NCBI GenBank assembly: GCA_963575645.1
Contig: OY754469.1
Location: forward strand, 12,542,001 to 12,606,000
Reading direction: 5' to 3'
DNA length: 64,000 nt
Source: Xanthostigma xanthostigma
Taxonomy: Eukaryota > Arthropoda > Insecta > Raphidioptera > Raphidiidae
Shown here: in pieces, positions 41,996 through 52,004 of the stretch
Layout: the number at the start of each line of letters is the position of its first letter
Position numbering within the stretch: the stretch's first letter is position 1
Notes under the pieces: generated by a model
Seen by the model: the letters and a program-made list of their open reading frames with translations, nothing else
The model's database searches: none
What the model was told of the DNA's origin: nothing
Made by a program: the position numbers and the translations under genes

Positions 41996-42225
41996 CTGCC
42001 GTAAAAAGGCAAAAGGCAGTAAGTGACCAAGTTATGAATTTGAATCAAGATTTACTAAAAATGTCTTGACCGTCCAGAATTATAGATTATGGAAACCAAA
42101 ACATGGGGAAACATTTTTTAAAGACAATAAAATTATTGCTGCAGCACTTACTGCTGTCGTTGGCTTTAGTATGAACTCATTTTGTCAACAAATGTCACTT
42201 ACTGCCCTTTGCCTTTTTAGGACAG
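41996..42225. mobile_element. MITE with AAAAAGGCAAARGGCAGTAA ends
   Basis: Both ends carry ~32-bp inverted repeats running through TAAAAAGGCAAARGGCAG and TAAGTGAC. AATA flanks both ends (possibly a 4-bp duplication, possibly chance in AT-rich DNA). Confidence 0.75.
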
Positions 42226-42671
42226 AATAAATGTTCTCAGTCACTTTACTGACGTCACAATATTTCTAAAACAAATATACTATACTGACGTCACGATATA
42301 TGTGTTTACCTTGGAGGCAAACCGAGGAGCGCACACCACTCATTTCTAATCTAACCTGTCACAATGAGGATGCTCTTACATTTCTGACGTATTTCAATTC
42401 ACATGAAAATTCAATTTCGCTTCACGATAACTTGATTTTCATAACGTCTGGCCGATCTATTCACATCACAATTCAAAAGCAACTAAACGAAATTCAGTAC
42501 AAAAATGTCGTGAAAATTGTCGTTAAAAACCAATCGATTTTCTAAAAATAATAAATTGAAGAGATCTTTTATAAGTAGGCTAGATATTGGAAAAATCTAT
42601 CTAACCTATTCGGATGTGATATATGGATAGAGTTTACGCCAAATTTGTAATGTCGCCTCCGTCATTTTTCG
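42226..42671. other. Unassigned stretch
   Basis: A plus frame at 42300-42545 has no recognised domain. GACGTCAC occurs twice near 42250-42295. Nothing else. Confidence 0.35.
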
Positions 42672-42820
42672 TATATATATGTTACGGTCAATTTCCGGAA
42701 TACGGGCAATATTGACAATGCCCGGGTAATGTCGACAATGCCCGAGCCACATCGGGCAATGTCCGAAATCAGACAAGGTTAAAAACGCTGACATTTGATT
42801 GTATGATAAGTTATCATTAA

Positions 42821-43432
42821 TAGGCCCCTCTCACGATCAAACTTCAAGCCACAGTTCAGTGTTCAAACTTATAGTTCAGTGAAGCATGATAATGTGTGGG
42901 ACAAATAAACACTGAAACCAACACTGAAGTCAAGCATGAACCCATCAAATGCATCTTGATTTTTGAACGACTTCAGTGTTCAGTGTTCAAGTAAACTGCT
43001 GTGTGTGTGGGTTTTTTTCAGTTCAGTTTTTAAAGTTCTGTGTTTTGTACAACCAGAAGCCAAAAATCTCAATGTTGTTGCAAGTCTTTCTTGTACAGAA
43101 ATAGATTTTCGCATATTTGTGTCCTGGTTCTTAATAAATAGGGTAACTAATTTTAATAAATAATTGTAAGTTAATTCATCCATTCGTAAATAATTATTCC
43201 AATCAAGCGGTTCAAGATTCATTAATCAAATAAACATGACTTCTTGAATCACGCATTTCTAACAAATTTTTCACCCATATTCTTCTTTTTTTCTTATTTC
43301 CCTGTTTTAAATACAATCCCATAGCTATGAACAGCCAATCCTCACCATTTAAATAACTCATTTAGTTCTTATTAATTATCTATAGTATATATTATATTAA
43401 TTATCTATAGTATATATAGTGAGTGGGGCCTA
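42821..43432. mobile_element. PIF/Harbinger element, TAA duplication
   Basis: Ends TAGGCCCCTCTCAC and GTGAGTGGGGCCTA with TAA at 42818-42820 and 43433-43435. The empty site at 58.9 kb has a single TAA. Subterminal CTTCAGTGTTCAGTGTTCAA-type repeats occur in the left part. It holds a transposase N-terminal remnant. Confidence 0.85.
42980..43222 (-). pseudogene. PIF/Harbinger transposase N-terminal remnant
   Basis: The minus frame, ending at TGA near 42980, reads DWNNYLRMDELTYNYLLKLV and then ISVQERLATTLRFLASG. 'NYLRM....Y..LL..V' followed by 'ISxxERLAxTLRFLATG' is the well-known N-terminal helical region of PIF/Harbinger transposases, ahead of the DDE domain. About 60 codons are real; after LASGCTK the frame enters the element's terminal repeats (KTHTHSSLLEH). 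The rest of the gene has been deleted, so this is a non-autonomous derivative that kept a coding stub. The family assignment is strong because the enclosing ends and TAA duplication agree. Confidence 0.8.
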
Positions 43433-43436
43433 TAAC

Positions 43437-44136
43437 TAGGGAATGCAATCTCGTTCTCGCGAGATCTCGATCTCGCGAGATCTCGGCCCTTTTTTGCGAG
43501 ATTAATCTCGGTCAAAAAATGGGCGAGATCTCGCGAGATTAGCGAGATTGAACTCGAGCATGAAAACATCCTATTCGACGCGCAGTTCAGTGATAACTGT
43601 CTTACAACTATAGTTCCGACTAGTGTAGAATCGGAAAGGGCGTTCTCAGCGGCTGGCTATCTAGCCTGCAAAATAAGATGTAGGTTAGGTGACGACACTC
43701 TAGACAACTTGTGCTTTCTAAGAAGCTACTTCCAAAATAGTTTGTAGTATGGAAATGTTTCCAATTTGATTGTTTTTTCACTTCTCAATTCTATTCTATT
43801 TATCATTGTAGTTTGGCGAAATGAGCCTTTAACTTGATTGATCTCAAATGTTATTATTTTTGTGTGACACTTTAATTGATCTTTTTGATTTCGTATGTAA
43901 AATACATAAAAGTATATAGAACTATATTCGTAAAAATAAATGTTGATTTCAAAATACCTTGGTTCTTTTAATGTTTTTGCTATGTCAATTTTATTAGTGT
44001 AATTATTTGCAAAAATTTATACACATATAACTACCAATCTCGCGAGATCTCGAAATTGCCGAGATCTCGCGAGATTGATTTTCATAATCTCGCGAGATCT
44101 CGTCCGATCCCCAATCTCGCGAGATTGCATTCCCTA
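43437..44136 (+). mobile_element. hAT element with CTCGCGAGATCTCG subterminal repeats
   Basis: Ends TAGGGAATGCAATCTCG and CTCGCGAGATTGCATTCCCTA, and CCTATAAC is duplicated exactly (43429-43436 and 44137-44144). Both ends contain several self-complementary TCTCGCGAGATCTCG blocks, probable transposase-binding repeats. A C-terminal transposase exon remains inside. The duplicated octamer includes the last bases of the Harbinger element, proving the hAT arrived later. Confidence 0.9.
43547..43747 (+). pseudogene. hAT transposase C-terminal dimerisation region
   Basis: A 66-codon frame ends at TAG 43745-43747. It contains TSVESERAFSAAGYLACKIR, then RLGDDTLDNLCFLRSYF. This is the conserved hATC motif ('S.E..FS.AG......R..L....ld.L.flr...'), the dimerisation end of hAT transposases. 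The DDE/RNase H-like core and zinc finger upstream have been deleted. The frame is unbroken and in the same direction as the element, so the loss looks recent. Confidence 0.85.
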
Positions 44137-44460
44137 CCTATAACGCTTTATGAAATTTTTATCACTAATATCAACTACTATTGAATAATATATTTTTCAG
44201 CTTTCTATTACAATTATTAATGATTGAAAACACGTATAATTTATTTATTATTTATATATGAGCTGATAGTTGATATCAGTGATAAAAATTCCATAAGGCG
44301 TTAATGATAACTTATCATGATAAAGATACAATAAAATGTCAGCGTTTCATGTTTATAAAAAATCTATTTTTTGAACCTTGTCCGATTTCAGACATTGCCC
44401 GATGTGGCTCGGGCATTGTCGACATTGCCCGGATTCCGGAAATTGATCGTAACATATATA

Positions 44461-44629
44461 TCACCTTCCAGACAGTACAAAGGTCAACATGTTTAAAAAT
44501 AAAATCAAGAATTTACTTCAGAATATGTTTTTGTATAATTTTTTTCTTATGTTGCGTAAAATTATTCTCTTATGTAATTATTTTGAAAAATGATCAGTTC
44601 TAACGTTTTTATACCAATATTGGTCACTA
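44461..44629. other. AT-rich spacer
   Basis: Nothing recognised. Confidence 0.35.
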
Positions 44630-45094
44630 TCTAAATATATAAAAGGAAACCGTAACTGACTGACTGATCAGTTGAAACTGCTCGACGAATTGGGCTGAAA
44701 TTTGGAGAACAGATAGGCATCTGTCAAGAACAGATTTTTGAAAATTCAAGCCCTAACAGGATGAAACTGGGATTCAAAATTTGCATGGAAAAATCCAAAA
44801 AGATAGAGATGTATCATTTCGAAAATACGCAGGATTACTCCTATCAACATATAAATAAACACGTATTTCGTGCTTTTTCAAAAACAACTCCTTCAGAGGG
44901 TGAAAAGAGGTAAGTAGTCTAAAAATCAACATGGGTGTCATTCTCAAGTTTTATCGAGACGTTGATCACGTGATTGTCATCAATTTTGAAATTTATTAGG
45001 GAGGTCTACATCGAGAAAGGACTAACTGTGACAAATGATGGGAATGTATCTGTATTTTGTCTCAATCACAAGCAAATCCGCGGATAACGGTTAG
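44630..45094 (+). mobile_element. Helitron, GACTGACTGACTGATC family
   Basis: Starts A|TCTAAATATATAAAAGG. Ends AAATCCGCGGATAACGGTTAG|T, where TTAG replaces the usual CTAG. The body matches 962-1206. Confidence 0.55.
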
Positions 45095-46169
45095 TATATC
45101 TATAGTAATACTAAGAGCATGTAAAATGTAATGTGCTTATTGTTTTAAATTTCTGTCACCAGATGTAGTATCGTTTCATCTCAAATCCCAACAATGTTTA
45201 TGAGTTATACTGCAGTTATACGTCTTTGTTAAAAATGTATTTATTCATTCATTCAAAACAATGCTATTATCAAGAGAAATACACATTGAAATAAATATTC
45301 GAAATTATCGCTTTGTTTGCTTGTATACGCCCTATAACGGTGAACCATGGAAGCTTGAACATTAATTAAACGTTATCAATTGTTTCAAATATATATATAT
45401 ATAGCATTGTAGCAGCTTCTTGAATACACATTTTAAATCATATAGTTCCTCAGAAATAATTTTACCTTACCTTTGATCATTTCATTAAATAACTTAATTT
45501 AGATAGTAACGTTTTCAGGATACAATTCAAAGAAAAACCACTTGTCAAGTTTCTTATTAATTGGTAAACATTTCAGTATATTTGGTAATTGTTTCAAAAT
45601 TTTTAATTCAAATCCACAACAGAAAAAAATAATAGATCAGTTAAAGCATGGATATATTTTTTTTTTGGCGATAAAAATACGATCAAAGAAGTTTTTATCT
45701 TTTTACGAAAAAATATAATTTGTTTTTTTTTTTTCAAACAGAGCTTGTCTTATTCTACAGATCATTGTTTTTTTTTTAATAAAACTTAAAATTTTCTCTT
45801 CTCTAGTACCGCTTAACATAATTTTTTTTTTTTGAGGAATTAAATCAAAGCGACGTTGGGAAAAAATATAGGACAATTTTAATACGTTATTTTCTTTATC
45901 CTGTGTTCATACCCACATCTTTGAAATAAAGATCATTATATAATATATATTCTGTAAACATTCTGTATGCATGGAGTATACAAACTTTACTAGAAAGCGC
46001 AGGGAAAGTTAATGTCTAAATTTAATAGAAACATTTAAACGTTATGACGTTGGTCCCTCCAGAACTACTGTGACATATCTTGAACATTTTGACAATTTGA
46101 GATAGAGTTGCATTTACACACAGCGAAATAGTATTTGCATTATATAGTATTAGATATCGTGTCCATAGA
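45095..46169. other. AT-rich stretch with long T runs
   Basis: Several runs of 9-13 T at 45657-45850. No frame, element end or RNA fold that I can support. Confidence 0.4.
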
Positions 46170-46227
46170 GATAATAATTAATAAGAAAAATCGCAGGATA
46201 GTAGACAAATTAGATTTATTAATGTAT

Positions 46228-46260
46228 GACGTTTCGTCTATAGATTTAGACTTTTTCAAG
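46228..46260 (-). ncRNA. Hammerhead-like motif, upstream, partly decayed
   Basis: On the minus strand CTTGAAAAA is followed by a perfect GTCTA/TAGAC stem and GAAACGTC. The 5' core box is changed from CTGANGA, while the 3' box is intact. Its mirror in the right arm (46570-46610) is more damaged. Confidence 0.45.
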
Positions 46261-46356
46261 TACAATAAAAAATTTAAAACAATAATTATTGTATTGAAGG
46301 AGATTTGTTTGGTTGAGGAACAAGTTTGAAATAAGCTTTACCAGAGTATCGCTTGT

Positions 46357-46395
46357 GGCCAACGTTTCGAAAAATATATTTTCATCATCAGGGCC
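46357..46395 (-). ncRNA. Hammerhead ribozyme-like motif with intact core
   Basis: On the minus strand: GGCC (stem I), CTGATGA, stem II GAAAA/TTTTC around a short loop, GAAACGTT, then GGCC closing stem I. All invariant hammerhead core bases are present, and cleavage would be expected after the GUU. Stem III is only one or two pairs. The mirrored plus-strand copy (46406-46442) has AAGATGA in place of CTGATGA. Confidence 0.6.
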
Positions 46396-46733
46396 TCAAT
46401 GCAAGTTAAGATGATGAAAATATATTTTTCGAAACGTTGGCCACAAGCGATACTCTGGTAAAGCTTATTTCAAACTTGTTCCTCAACCAAACAAATCTCC
46501 TTCAATACATATTTTTGGAACAAAACTTCTACTAACAATAATTATTGTTTTAATTTTTTTATTGTATACTTGAAAAAGTCTAAATCTATAGACGATAGGT
46601 ACGTCGTACATTAATAAATCTAATTTGTCCACTATCCTGCGATTTTTCTTATTAAGTATTTACATTGCTTCGCCTCAAGCATCATGACGCGCATGCAAGG
46701 ATATCAAACTTTCGGCCAGTGTGTTGTATACTA

Positions 46734-47038
46734 TTTTCTTCATACCTCGGTCGTAAGTAATTAATTACTTATTAACTACATAAAAACACAGATAAATTAC
46801 AATCAAGCAGTTTTGAGGTTATACGCAAAAACACGAATGACAGCTGTTCACGATTATTAGCTAAAATGTAATATGGTTACTATGGAAACAACAGTTGATA
46901 GGTTATTTTCTGTACTGCCGCCCGAACGTAGGTGCTTCCCGCATTAGTGTGTGTAATCCCACCAATGCGTAAATGTTAGACTTTCTGCCTTACAATTGAT
47001 GCCGAAAGTATGTACTTTCGATCGAGGTATGAAGAAAA
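46734..47038. mobile_element. MITE with TTTTCTTCATACCTCGRTCG ends
   Basis: The 20-bp termini are inverted with one mismatch, and GAAAGTATGTACTTTCGATC lies near the right end. About 305 bp, no frame. Target duplication not seen. Confidence 0.7.
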
Positions 47039-47326
47039 ACGTTTCAAGTTTGTTAAGGTAGATGTTCTTCAAACTATTTCGAATTCTAAATTGAGTTTTT
47101 CAACTTATTCTTCACTTTGCTCTCAGGTATAAATTTCTAAACAACTCTTTGTTAATTTGAAACTTCTCTCTAATTACATCTAATTAGCAGCTCACAAATG
47201 ATTCACATTTCTTCGAAAAACTTTTCCAAATAGAAACTTCAAAGAAGTTTGAGAAACTTGTAGATAACAATAAATGTTAGTTTAAAATAATTAATGTTTT
47301 CCACAATATGTATTATAATATAAACA
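47039..47326. other. AT-rich spacer
   Basis: Nothing recognised. Confidence 0.35.
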
Positions 47327-47419
47327 CTAGCTGATACCCGCGACGTCGTCCACGTGGACTCAGTGTCTACAAGTAATATAATTGATTAAAAAAATCATAC
47401 ATTCAAGCAAGATTCCAAT

Positions 47420-47656
47420 TTAAGACGGCCCCATTAAATCTTTTGCAAAAACATAAAGATTTTGTGGATTCGATACACGCGAGCAAGCCGCATACAGCTG
47501 GTCGCGCGAATTATCGATTAACACGTTTTTTTTTTAAACGAATGCCAGCTATCTTAAATGTTTGTTCTTGGGCTTTGTTTAAAGTTATTCCGAAAGCAGT
47601 TTTTAATGGAAATTTTAATCTTTTAAATTGAAAAGGCAAATCAGTTGGTATAATTG
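47420..47656 (-). pseudogene. Helitron RepHel helicase, C-terminal motifs V-VI
   Basis: The minus strand reads IIPTDLPFQFKRLKFPLKTA, then FGITLNKAQEQTFKIAGIRL, which is Pif1-family motif V ('AFAMTINKSQGQT') of the SF1B helicase domain. After a frameshift it reads SRDQLYAACSRVSNPQNLYV and FAKDLMGPS then stop; QLYxACSRV is motif VI. This is the end of RepHel, the rolling-circle initiator-helicase of Helitrons. The Rep domain and helicase motifs I-IV are missing, so it cannot work. It lies in the correct orientation close to the element's 3' end. Confidence 0.8.
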
Positions 47657-47914
47657 GTATTTCGTGATATTAAAACACTGTCTCCTTTGTGATTATAATA
47701 GCCCTAACAAATATTTCGACGCAGATGAGAAACTTGTAAACGTGTACAGTTACATAATTTGGACGCATCAAGATTTCACATCAAAAGCACCGGAACACCT
47801 ACTTTTAACCCTGAAATTATTTATGAGCAGGTATTTAACCCCCTTAGGAGTTAATTTTTGAAAAAAAAAGAGTGTGCTTTAGACCACACGAGTATGCTTT
47901 AGACCACACGACTG

Positions 47915-48411
47915 AAGTAAAACTTCTTCCTGCCATAATTTGTTATTATTCACCCGAAAATTCACAAAATATGAACTTTAAAATGAATTTACTATTTTAT
48001 TCACTTTAAACGTAGAATATTTAATGTATTGAACAAAATATTAATTTTTAAAATTGTTCAAGAACGAAATGGACATTCTAATATAAGAAGAAGGAAATAT
48101 AAACATAAAGATATTGAAAACAAAAGTAATACATTGCAATTACTTAGCTCTGCAAGTTAAGTAGGTTTACAAAACTTTTTTTTGTCACCCGATAGCGCAA
48201 CTGGCAAGTAAAGTATGTGTCATTCTATTGTTTCTACTGCTTATATTTTCGGCCACCTGATGGCGCCACTAGCCAGTGAAGTATTTGTCATCCAAATCAC
48301 CGTTCGCGTCAACTTCCGTTCGCCTCGCCCGATCACACTTTTCGTAAACGCTCTCGTCACGCATTCACCAGCTTACTCATCAAGTCAAGCGTGCCTAATG
48401 AAATTTTACTT
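47915..48411 (+). mobile_element. Element A (AAGTAAAACTTCTT ends), uninterrupted copy
   Basis: Ends AAGTAAAACTTCTT and AAATTTTACTT face inward. It serves as the empty-site reference for the TTAA insertion at 19976. It is nested in the Helitron. The frame at 48215-48424 is the same translated repeat as 19637-19897. Confidence 0.75.
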
Positions 48412-48542
48412 GAAAAAAAAGTAGTTTGTGTCCTTCCCCAGAGCTTAAACTATCTTTAAATTTCATCAGAATCGGCCCAGCGGTTTGGCCGTGAAAGCGT
48501 AACAGACAGATTGAGTTACTTTCGAATTTATATTAGTTTGGA

Positions 48543-49149
48543 TATATTTTATTAACGAATAAACTTACGGAAATTTAGTTTGTAGCGAAATAAAAGTTTA
48601 TGTTGTTGAGTTTAGTTCTTAATGCTTAAAATATCACTCTCGACATACACTAACATTTGTCGTAAGTGCTTTTTGAAAAAGGAAAATAATTTACCGAAAA
48701 ATTAAATTATATAGAGTAAATGGGTAAGCGTCAATATTTGAATTACAAATTGAATCAATTTAATTTAGTATAATACAGTATTTACCGTATCCTCGGGGTC
48801 TATGTTAATATTGACTCAATCTGACGTTAGAATGCCTAATGGCAGAGAATGCGTCCTTCACTCGTGGGACTGACGTTGTTGATGTGTGTGTGCCAGACAG
48901 ATGGACAGTTTATGTATCCTTGAAATTCGTTCACCAGGCGCTGAATATACCAGCCAAATTATCATTAACTATTACCATCTTAAGTAAAGACCGCTGCACA
49001 CTAGGCTAGAAACGCTGCTTGGACTTCTACTGGGATCAAATAAAGAACTACATTCTTATTACATGCTTTATAGTTGAAGGCCTGTGACATTATTGCTATA
49101 TTGTCACAAGAAATTATTACATGTCCTTAAAATATTATTTAAATTATCT
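48543..49149. other. Unassigned stretch
   Basis: No element ends, frames or RNA folds that I can support. Confidence 0.4.
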
Positions 49150-49485
49150 TAATCTGGGGGCACGGCAATGCCCCCGCCAAGTCGAGCGCGAAGCAAACAC
49201 TGCCGTACCATCCTTTACTGGAACCATTTCGCCGCATTTTCAGGCCCCTATTTGAGAACCTCTGGATAAGACCAGAACGCAGAAATTTTCGTCATCCAGT
49301 AAACTATAATCACATACTTAAAATCCAAAATTTCAAGTCTGTAGGTTTCGCATTTATGACACTCACTCACTCATGATCATCAAAATAGAACTAGTACTTC
49401 CCATAAACTCAGAGAGCTGAAATTTGGTACAGAGTTAGGGTTTAATGGCCACATAAAGGGAAAACTATAAAAACTAGGATAATCG
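49150..49485 (+). repeat. Lepidopteran repeat, GGGGGCACGGCAATGCCCCC
   Basis: The opening GGGGGCACGGCAATGCCCCC is a 20-base palindrome with a short loop. AGTCGAGCGCGAAGCAAACA and CACTCACTCACTCATGATCA follow, phrases I recognise from lepidopteran interspersed repeats. Class unknown. Confidence 0.55.
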
Positions 49486-49764
49486 AAGATTATGAAAATG
49501 TCCTCAGTTGAGAGAGAGAGTGCGGCAGAAATTCCAGAAAACCAGATATTTGTTTACTCAAATCAGCATTGTTTTGCATCATTAGTTACCATAGAGATAA
49601 AAGGAACTATTCTCTGTCTGACACACACTTTCAAGGTTTACACACATATTATAAAGAAAAGAAAGATTTGTAATAATAAAAAAACTACTCCTAAAAAAAA
49701 AAACCGTGTCAAATAAGAAAATCTAATAAAATAAATCAATATGCCCACGTTTCTACAAAAAGAA
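49486..49764. other. Spacer
   Basis: A plus frame at 49492-49716 starts MKMSSVERESAAEI and is lysine-rich at the end; no domain recognised. Confidence 0.35.
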
Positions 49765-50170
49765 GTGAAATCCCACCAAAAACATTCTGTAAAAAACTAG
49801 CCAAGTCTCGATGGAGCTGCTTGTTTATCTCTAAAAAGTAATGAAATATAGACAAAGTCGTGCCAAGTCTAAGGTTCCTTACTGCGATTTCTTTATTATT
49901 ATAGTTAATGTTGTGTGACTTGGCCGGTTCTTCTACCGGTTCTGGCGACAGATTGGTGCAATGGTGTCATGGAGCACCTGGTTTTGTACCCTTGTGTATC
50001 CTTCAACGGCCAAGTCACACAACATTAACTATAATAATAAAGAAATCGCAGTAATAAACCTTAGACTTGGCACGACTTTGTCTAGATTTCATTACTTTTT
50101 AGAGGTAAACAAGCAGCTCCATCGAGACTTGGCTAGTTTTTTACAGAATGTTTTTGGTGGGATTATATTT
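49765..50170. repeat. Inverted repeat with ~165-bp arms
   Basis: 49765-49925 and 50007-50168 pair almost perfectly (AGCCAAGTCTCGATGGAGCT, GACTTGGCACGACTTTGTCT), separated by ~80 bases of distinct, GC-richer sequence with CTACCGGTTCTGGCGACAGA. Likely a foldback MITE. Confidence 0.85.
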
Positions 50171-50666
50171 AAAAGTTATAGGCAGCTGGGATAGCTGCAT
50201 TGCATTTTCCTAATATATTATGTGGCTACCTAGATTAAGTGTCTTGCATAGCAACGGACAACAGTTACTGTGATTGTTGAACAATGAAATGATATTGCTA
50301 GGTGACGGTGATGTAAAGAAATGAAAAAAAAATAAACTCTCTCTTGTCCGATTGAAGCTGCAATATTGACGCGTCCGTTTTTTCTCCGTCCTGTGAAGTC
50401 TGTATTCTTTTGTATTTTTTTTTTTGTTTTGTTGTCCTGTTTGTCTGTGTGTTACTTTTAAGTCATCTGTTAATAAATTTGTATAAAAATAGCTTACATT
50501 AGAATTAATTAAGATTGTTTGTTGTGTATTGTGATGCTTGTGTGAAAAGAAATTCACAGCAATAATGAAAAGTTATATTAATACCGTATAATCAGATTAT
50601 TATTGTTAAATATATTTACCGGTTCGTCAAGATATTTGTTGTTTTTTTCCTTTCCCTACATATAAT
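50171..50666. other. Unassigned stretch
   Basis: A 115-codon minus frame (50210-50557) is Asn/Ser/Lys-rich without a domain; I do not call it a gene. Confidence 0.35.
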
Positions 50667-50778
50667 TGTCTGTGCTGACTGAAACTCGCAGGCGGATATC
50701 ATTTCTCTCTCTACAATATTTCTATGGGCCCAGCACAATAATATCAGATATCCCCTACGGTTTCGGTCAGCCCAGATA
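50667..50778. mobile_element. 112-bp MITE
   Basis: TGTCTGTGCTGACTGAAAC and the complement of the right end (TATCTGGGCTGACCGAAAC) give ~33-bp imperfect termini, both reaching GGATATC. Nothing is inside. Confidence 0.55.
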
Positions 50779-51189
50779 CTGCTGTTGTTTTCTTTTTTTT
50801 TCAATACAGGTTTTGGAACAAGTGGGATTCCACCTACGAGCCGCCCCAGCGTATAATGTTAAAGGCCCAATACCTACTAACACTGGTGGCGTTGTTAAGA
50901 TGCACGTCTTTTTGATCTAGTGTCGCCAATCTCTCTAACTAGTGTTGCCAACACAACATTGGCCAGTAAGCTGGGTACGAGGCTGGAAATGACGTCACTG
51001 TAGACTCGCCTGCTAGCTCTCAAGATAGGTTTTAAAATTAGAACAGGGACTATTTTTCTTGCTAGGTATGAGCAAGAACCAATCAATATTGTCACGTGGG
51101 CGACTTGAACAAACGCCTACAAACACTATGCCATAGTGTGTGTTCTGTTCAGAGACAATAAACATGCAATTTTGTTACCGTTCTAACTA
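50779..51189. other. Unassigned, moderately GC-rich stretch
   Basis: 50808-50920 follows a good acceptor-like tract (CTTTTTTTTTCAATACAG) and stays open to TAG as VLEQVGFHLRAAPAYNVKGP and onward. It could be a last exon, but no partner exon is visible. 50940-51180 has AATAAA and might be an LTR-like or promoter relic. Neither is established. Confidence 0.3.
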
Positions 51190-51345
51190 TCACTGCGCGC
51201 GCACCCAATCTACCTGCAGAGCAAGCTTGTAAAGACGTCTCGTATGAAGCGAGCACATAAGAAGAAAACCAGCGCTAGAAAACTAGTAGTGAAATCTAGC
51301 AAGGAACCTAGCGGCAAATCCAGCCTCGTGTGCAAGGGACTTAAA
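51190..51345 (+). repeat. Copy of the block following the LINE RNase H
   Basis: Matches 13505-13665 through GCGCGCGCACC, GAAGCGAGCACATAAGAAG and CCTAGCGGCAAATCCAGCC. Confidence 0.6.
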
Positions 51346-51379
51346 ACATCAGGAATTCTAAAAAATATTTCAAGCTTTA

Positions 51380-51825
51380 TACAGAGTGACCGGTAATTGC
51401 TCGTATTCCTCTCGGGGAAGAAACTATGACTAATTTGGAATGATTAACCTCTATCACTTGGGAGTCGGAAATGAGACATTTTTTTATGATAATGACACTT
51501 CTGTGATGAATTTTTGTTTTATTTTTTTATCTATTGTAAGTTTTAACACACAAAATACAATCTAACTGTAAATTTCGTGGTTTTTAGCTTCAGAAAGGTT
51601 GGCCAATTAGTTTAAGCTATCAGATCATGAATAAATTCAGGCCAAAAAATGAGTGTATTTTTTTTTAAATTTTTAACTCCCAAAATTCAGATTTTATAAA
51701 AAAACCGAAGTAAATTTTCTTAAAAATGACGCATTTCCAACCCCCAAGTGATAGAGGTTAAATCATAACAAATTAGTTATAGTTTCTTCGCCCGAGCGGA
51801 ATACGAACAATTACCGGTCACCCTA
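51380..51825. mobile_element. TA-flanked MITE (mariner-like), GAGTGACCGGTAATTG ends
   Basis: The outer ~95 bases are reverse complements (AGRGTGACCGGTAATTG and TAACCTCTATCACTTGGG), ending in TATA at both sides, consistent with a TA duplication. No transposase. Confidence 0.75.
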
Positions 51826-52004
51826 TATATTATTTTAAGATTAATTAAAAGTTTCTTTCTGACCAACATTTCTCTTTTGCACATCCCTCTACAAAGTGGC
51901 TGTTTTTTATTCCTACGTAGCGGTTGTGAATAGACCCATTTTATTTAAAGCCCAAAGTAAAAAAAAAGCGTACACGATCCAACTAATTCAAAGAGTAATC
52001 TATA

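Larger units (their letters stand above)
42672..44460. mobile_element. Long-TIR element (GGGCAATGTC family), with two nested insertions
   Basis: Ends TATATATGTTACGGTCAATT and complement. Inverted arms exceed 180 bp and are rich in (C)GGGCAATGTC hairpin motifs (GTCGACAATGCCCGAGCCAC). A partial copy at 58766-58986 has the uninterrupted sequence TATCATTAACGCTTTATG. Here a Harbinger element sits after CATTAA, and a hAT element sits at that insert's right edge. Removing both restores a ~470-bp foldback. Confidence 0.8.
46170..46660. mobile_element. Penelope-like inverted duplication with hammerhead motifs
   Basis: Arms 46170-46393 and 46405-46655 are close reverse complements; the right arm has a ~28-base insertion at 46510-46537. 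Each arm carries CCAGAGTATCGCTTGTGGCC-type sequence and two hammerhead-like motifs in tandem, ~120 bp apart, as in the paired ends of Penelope-like elements. A plus frame at 46135-46329 is arm sequence. Confidence 0.7.
47327..48542 (-). mobile_element. Helitron with helicase remnant and nested element
   Basis: On the minus strand it starts A|TCCAAACTAATATAAATTCG (48542 leftward) and ends GACGTCGCGGGTATCAGCTAG|T at 47327. The phrase GTTACGCTTTCACGGCCAAA near the 5' end is familiar from lepidopteran Helitrons. It holds the end of a Helitron helicase gene and an inserted copy of element A (47915-48411). Confidence 0.75.

Noticed and set aside
50210..50557. 115-codon minus-strand protein
   Set aside because: Composition is low-complexity, with no domain, no splice context and no second copy.
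50940..51180. Solo LTR
   Set aside because: AATAAA and a TGTTGCCAACAC phrase are suggestive, but no TG...CA boundary with a target duplication could be found.
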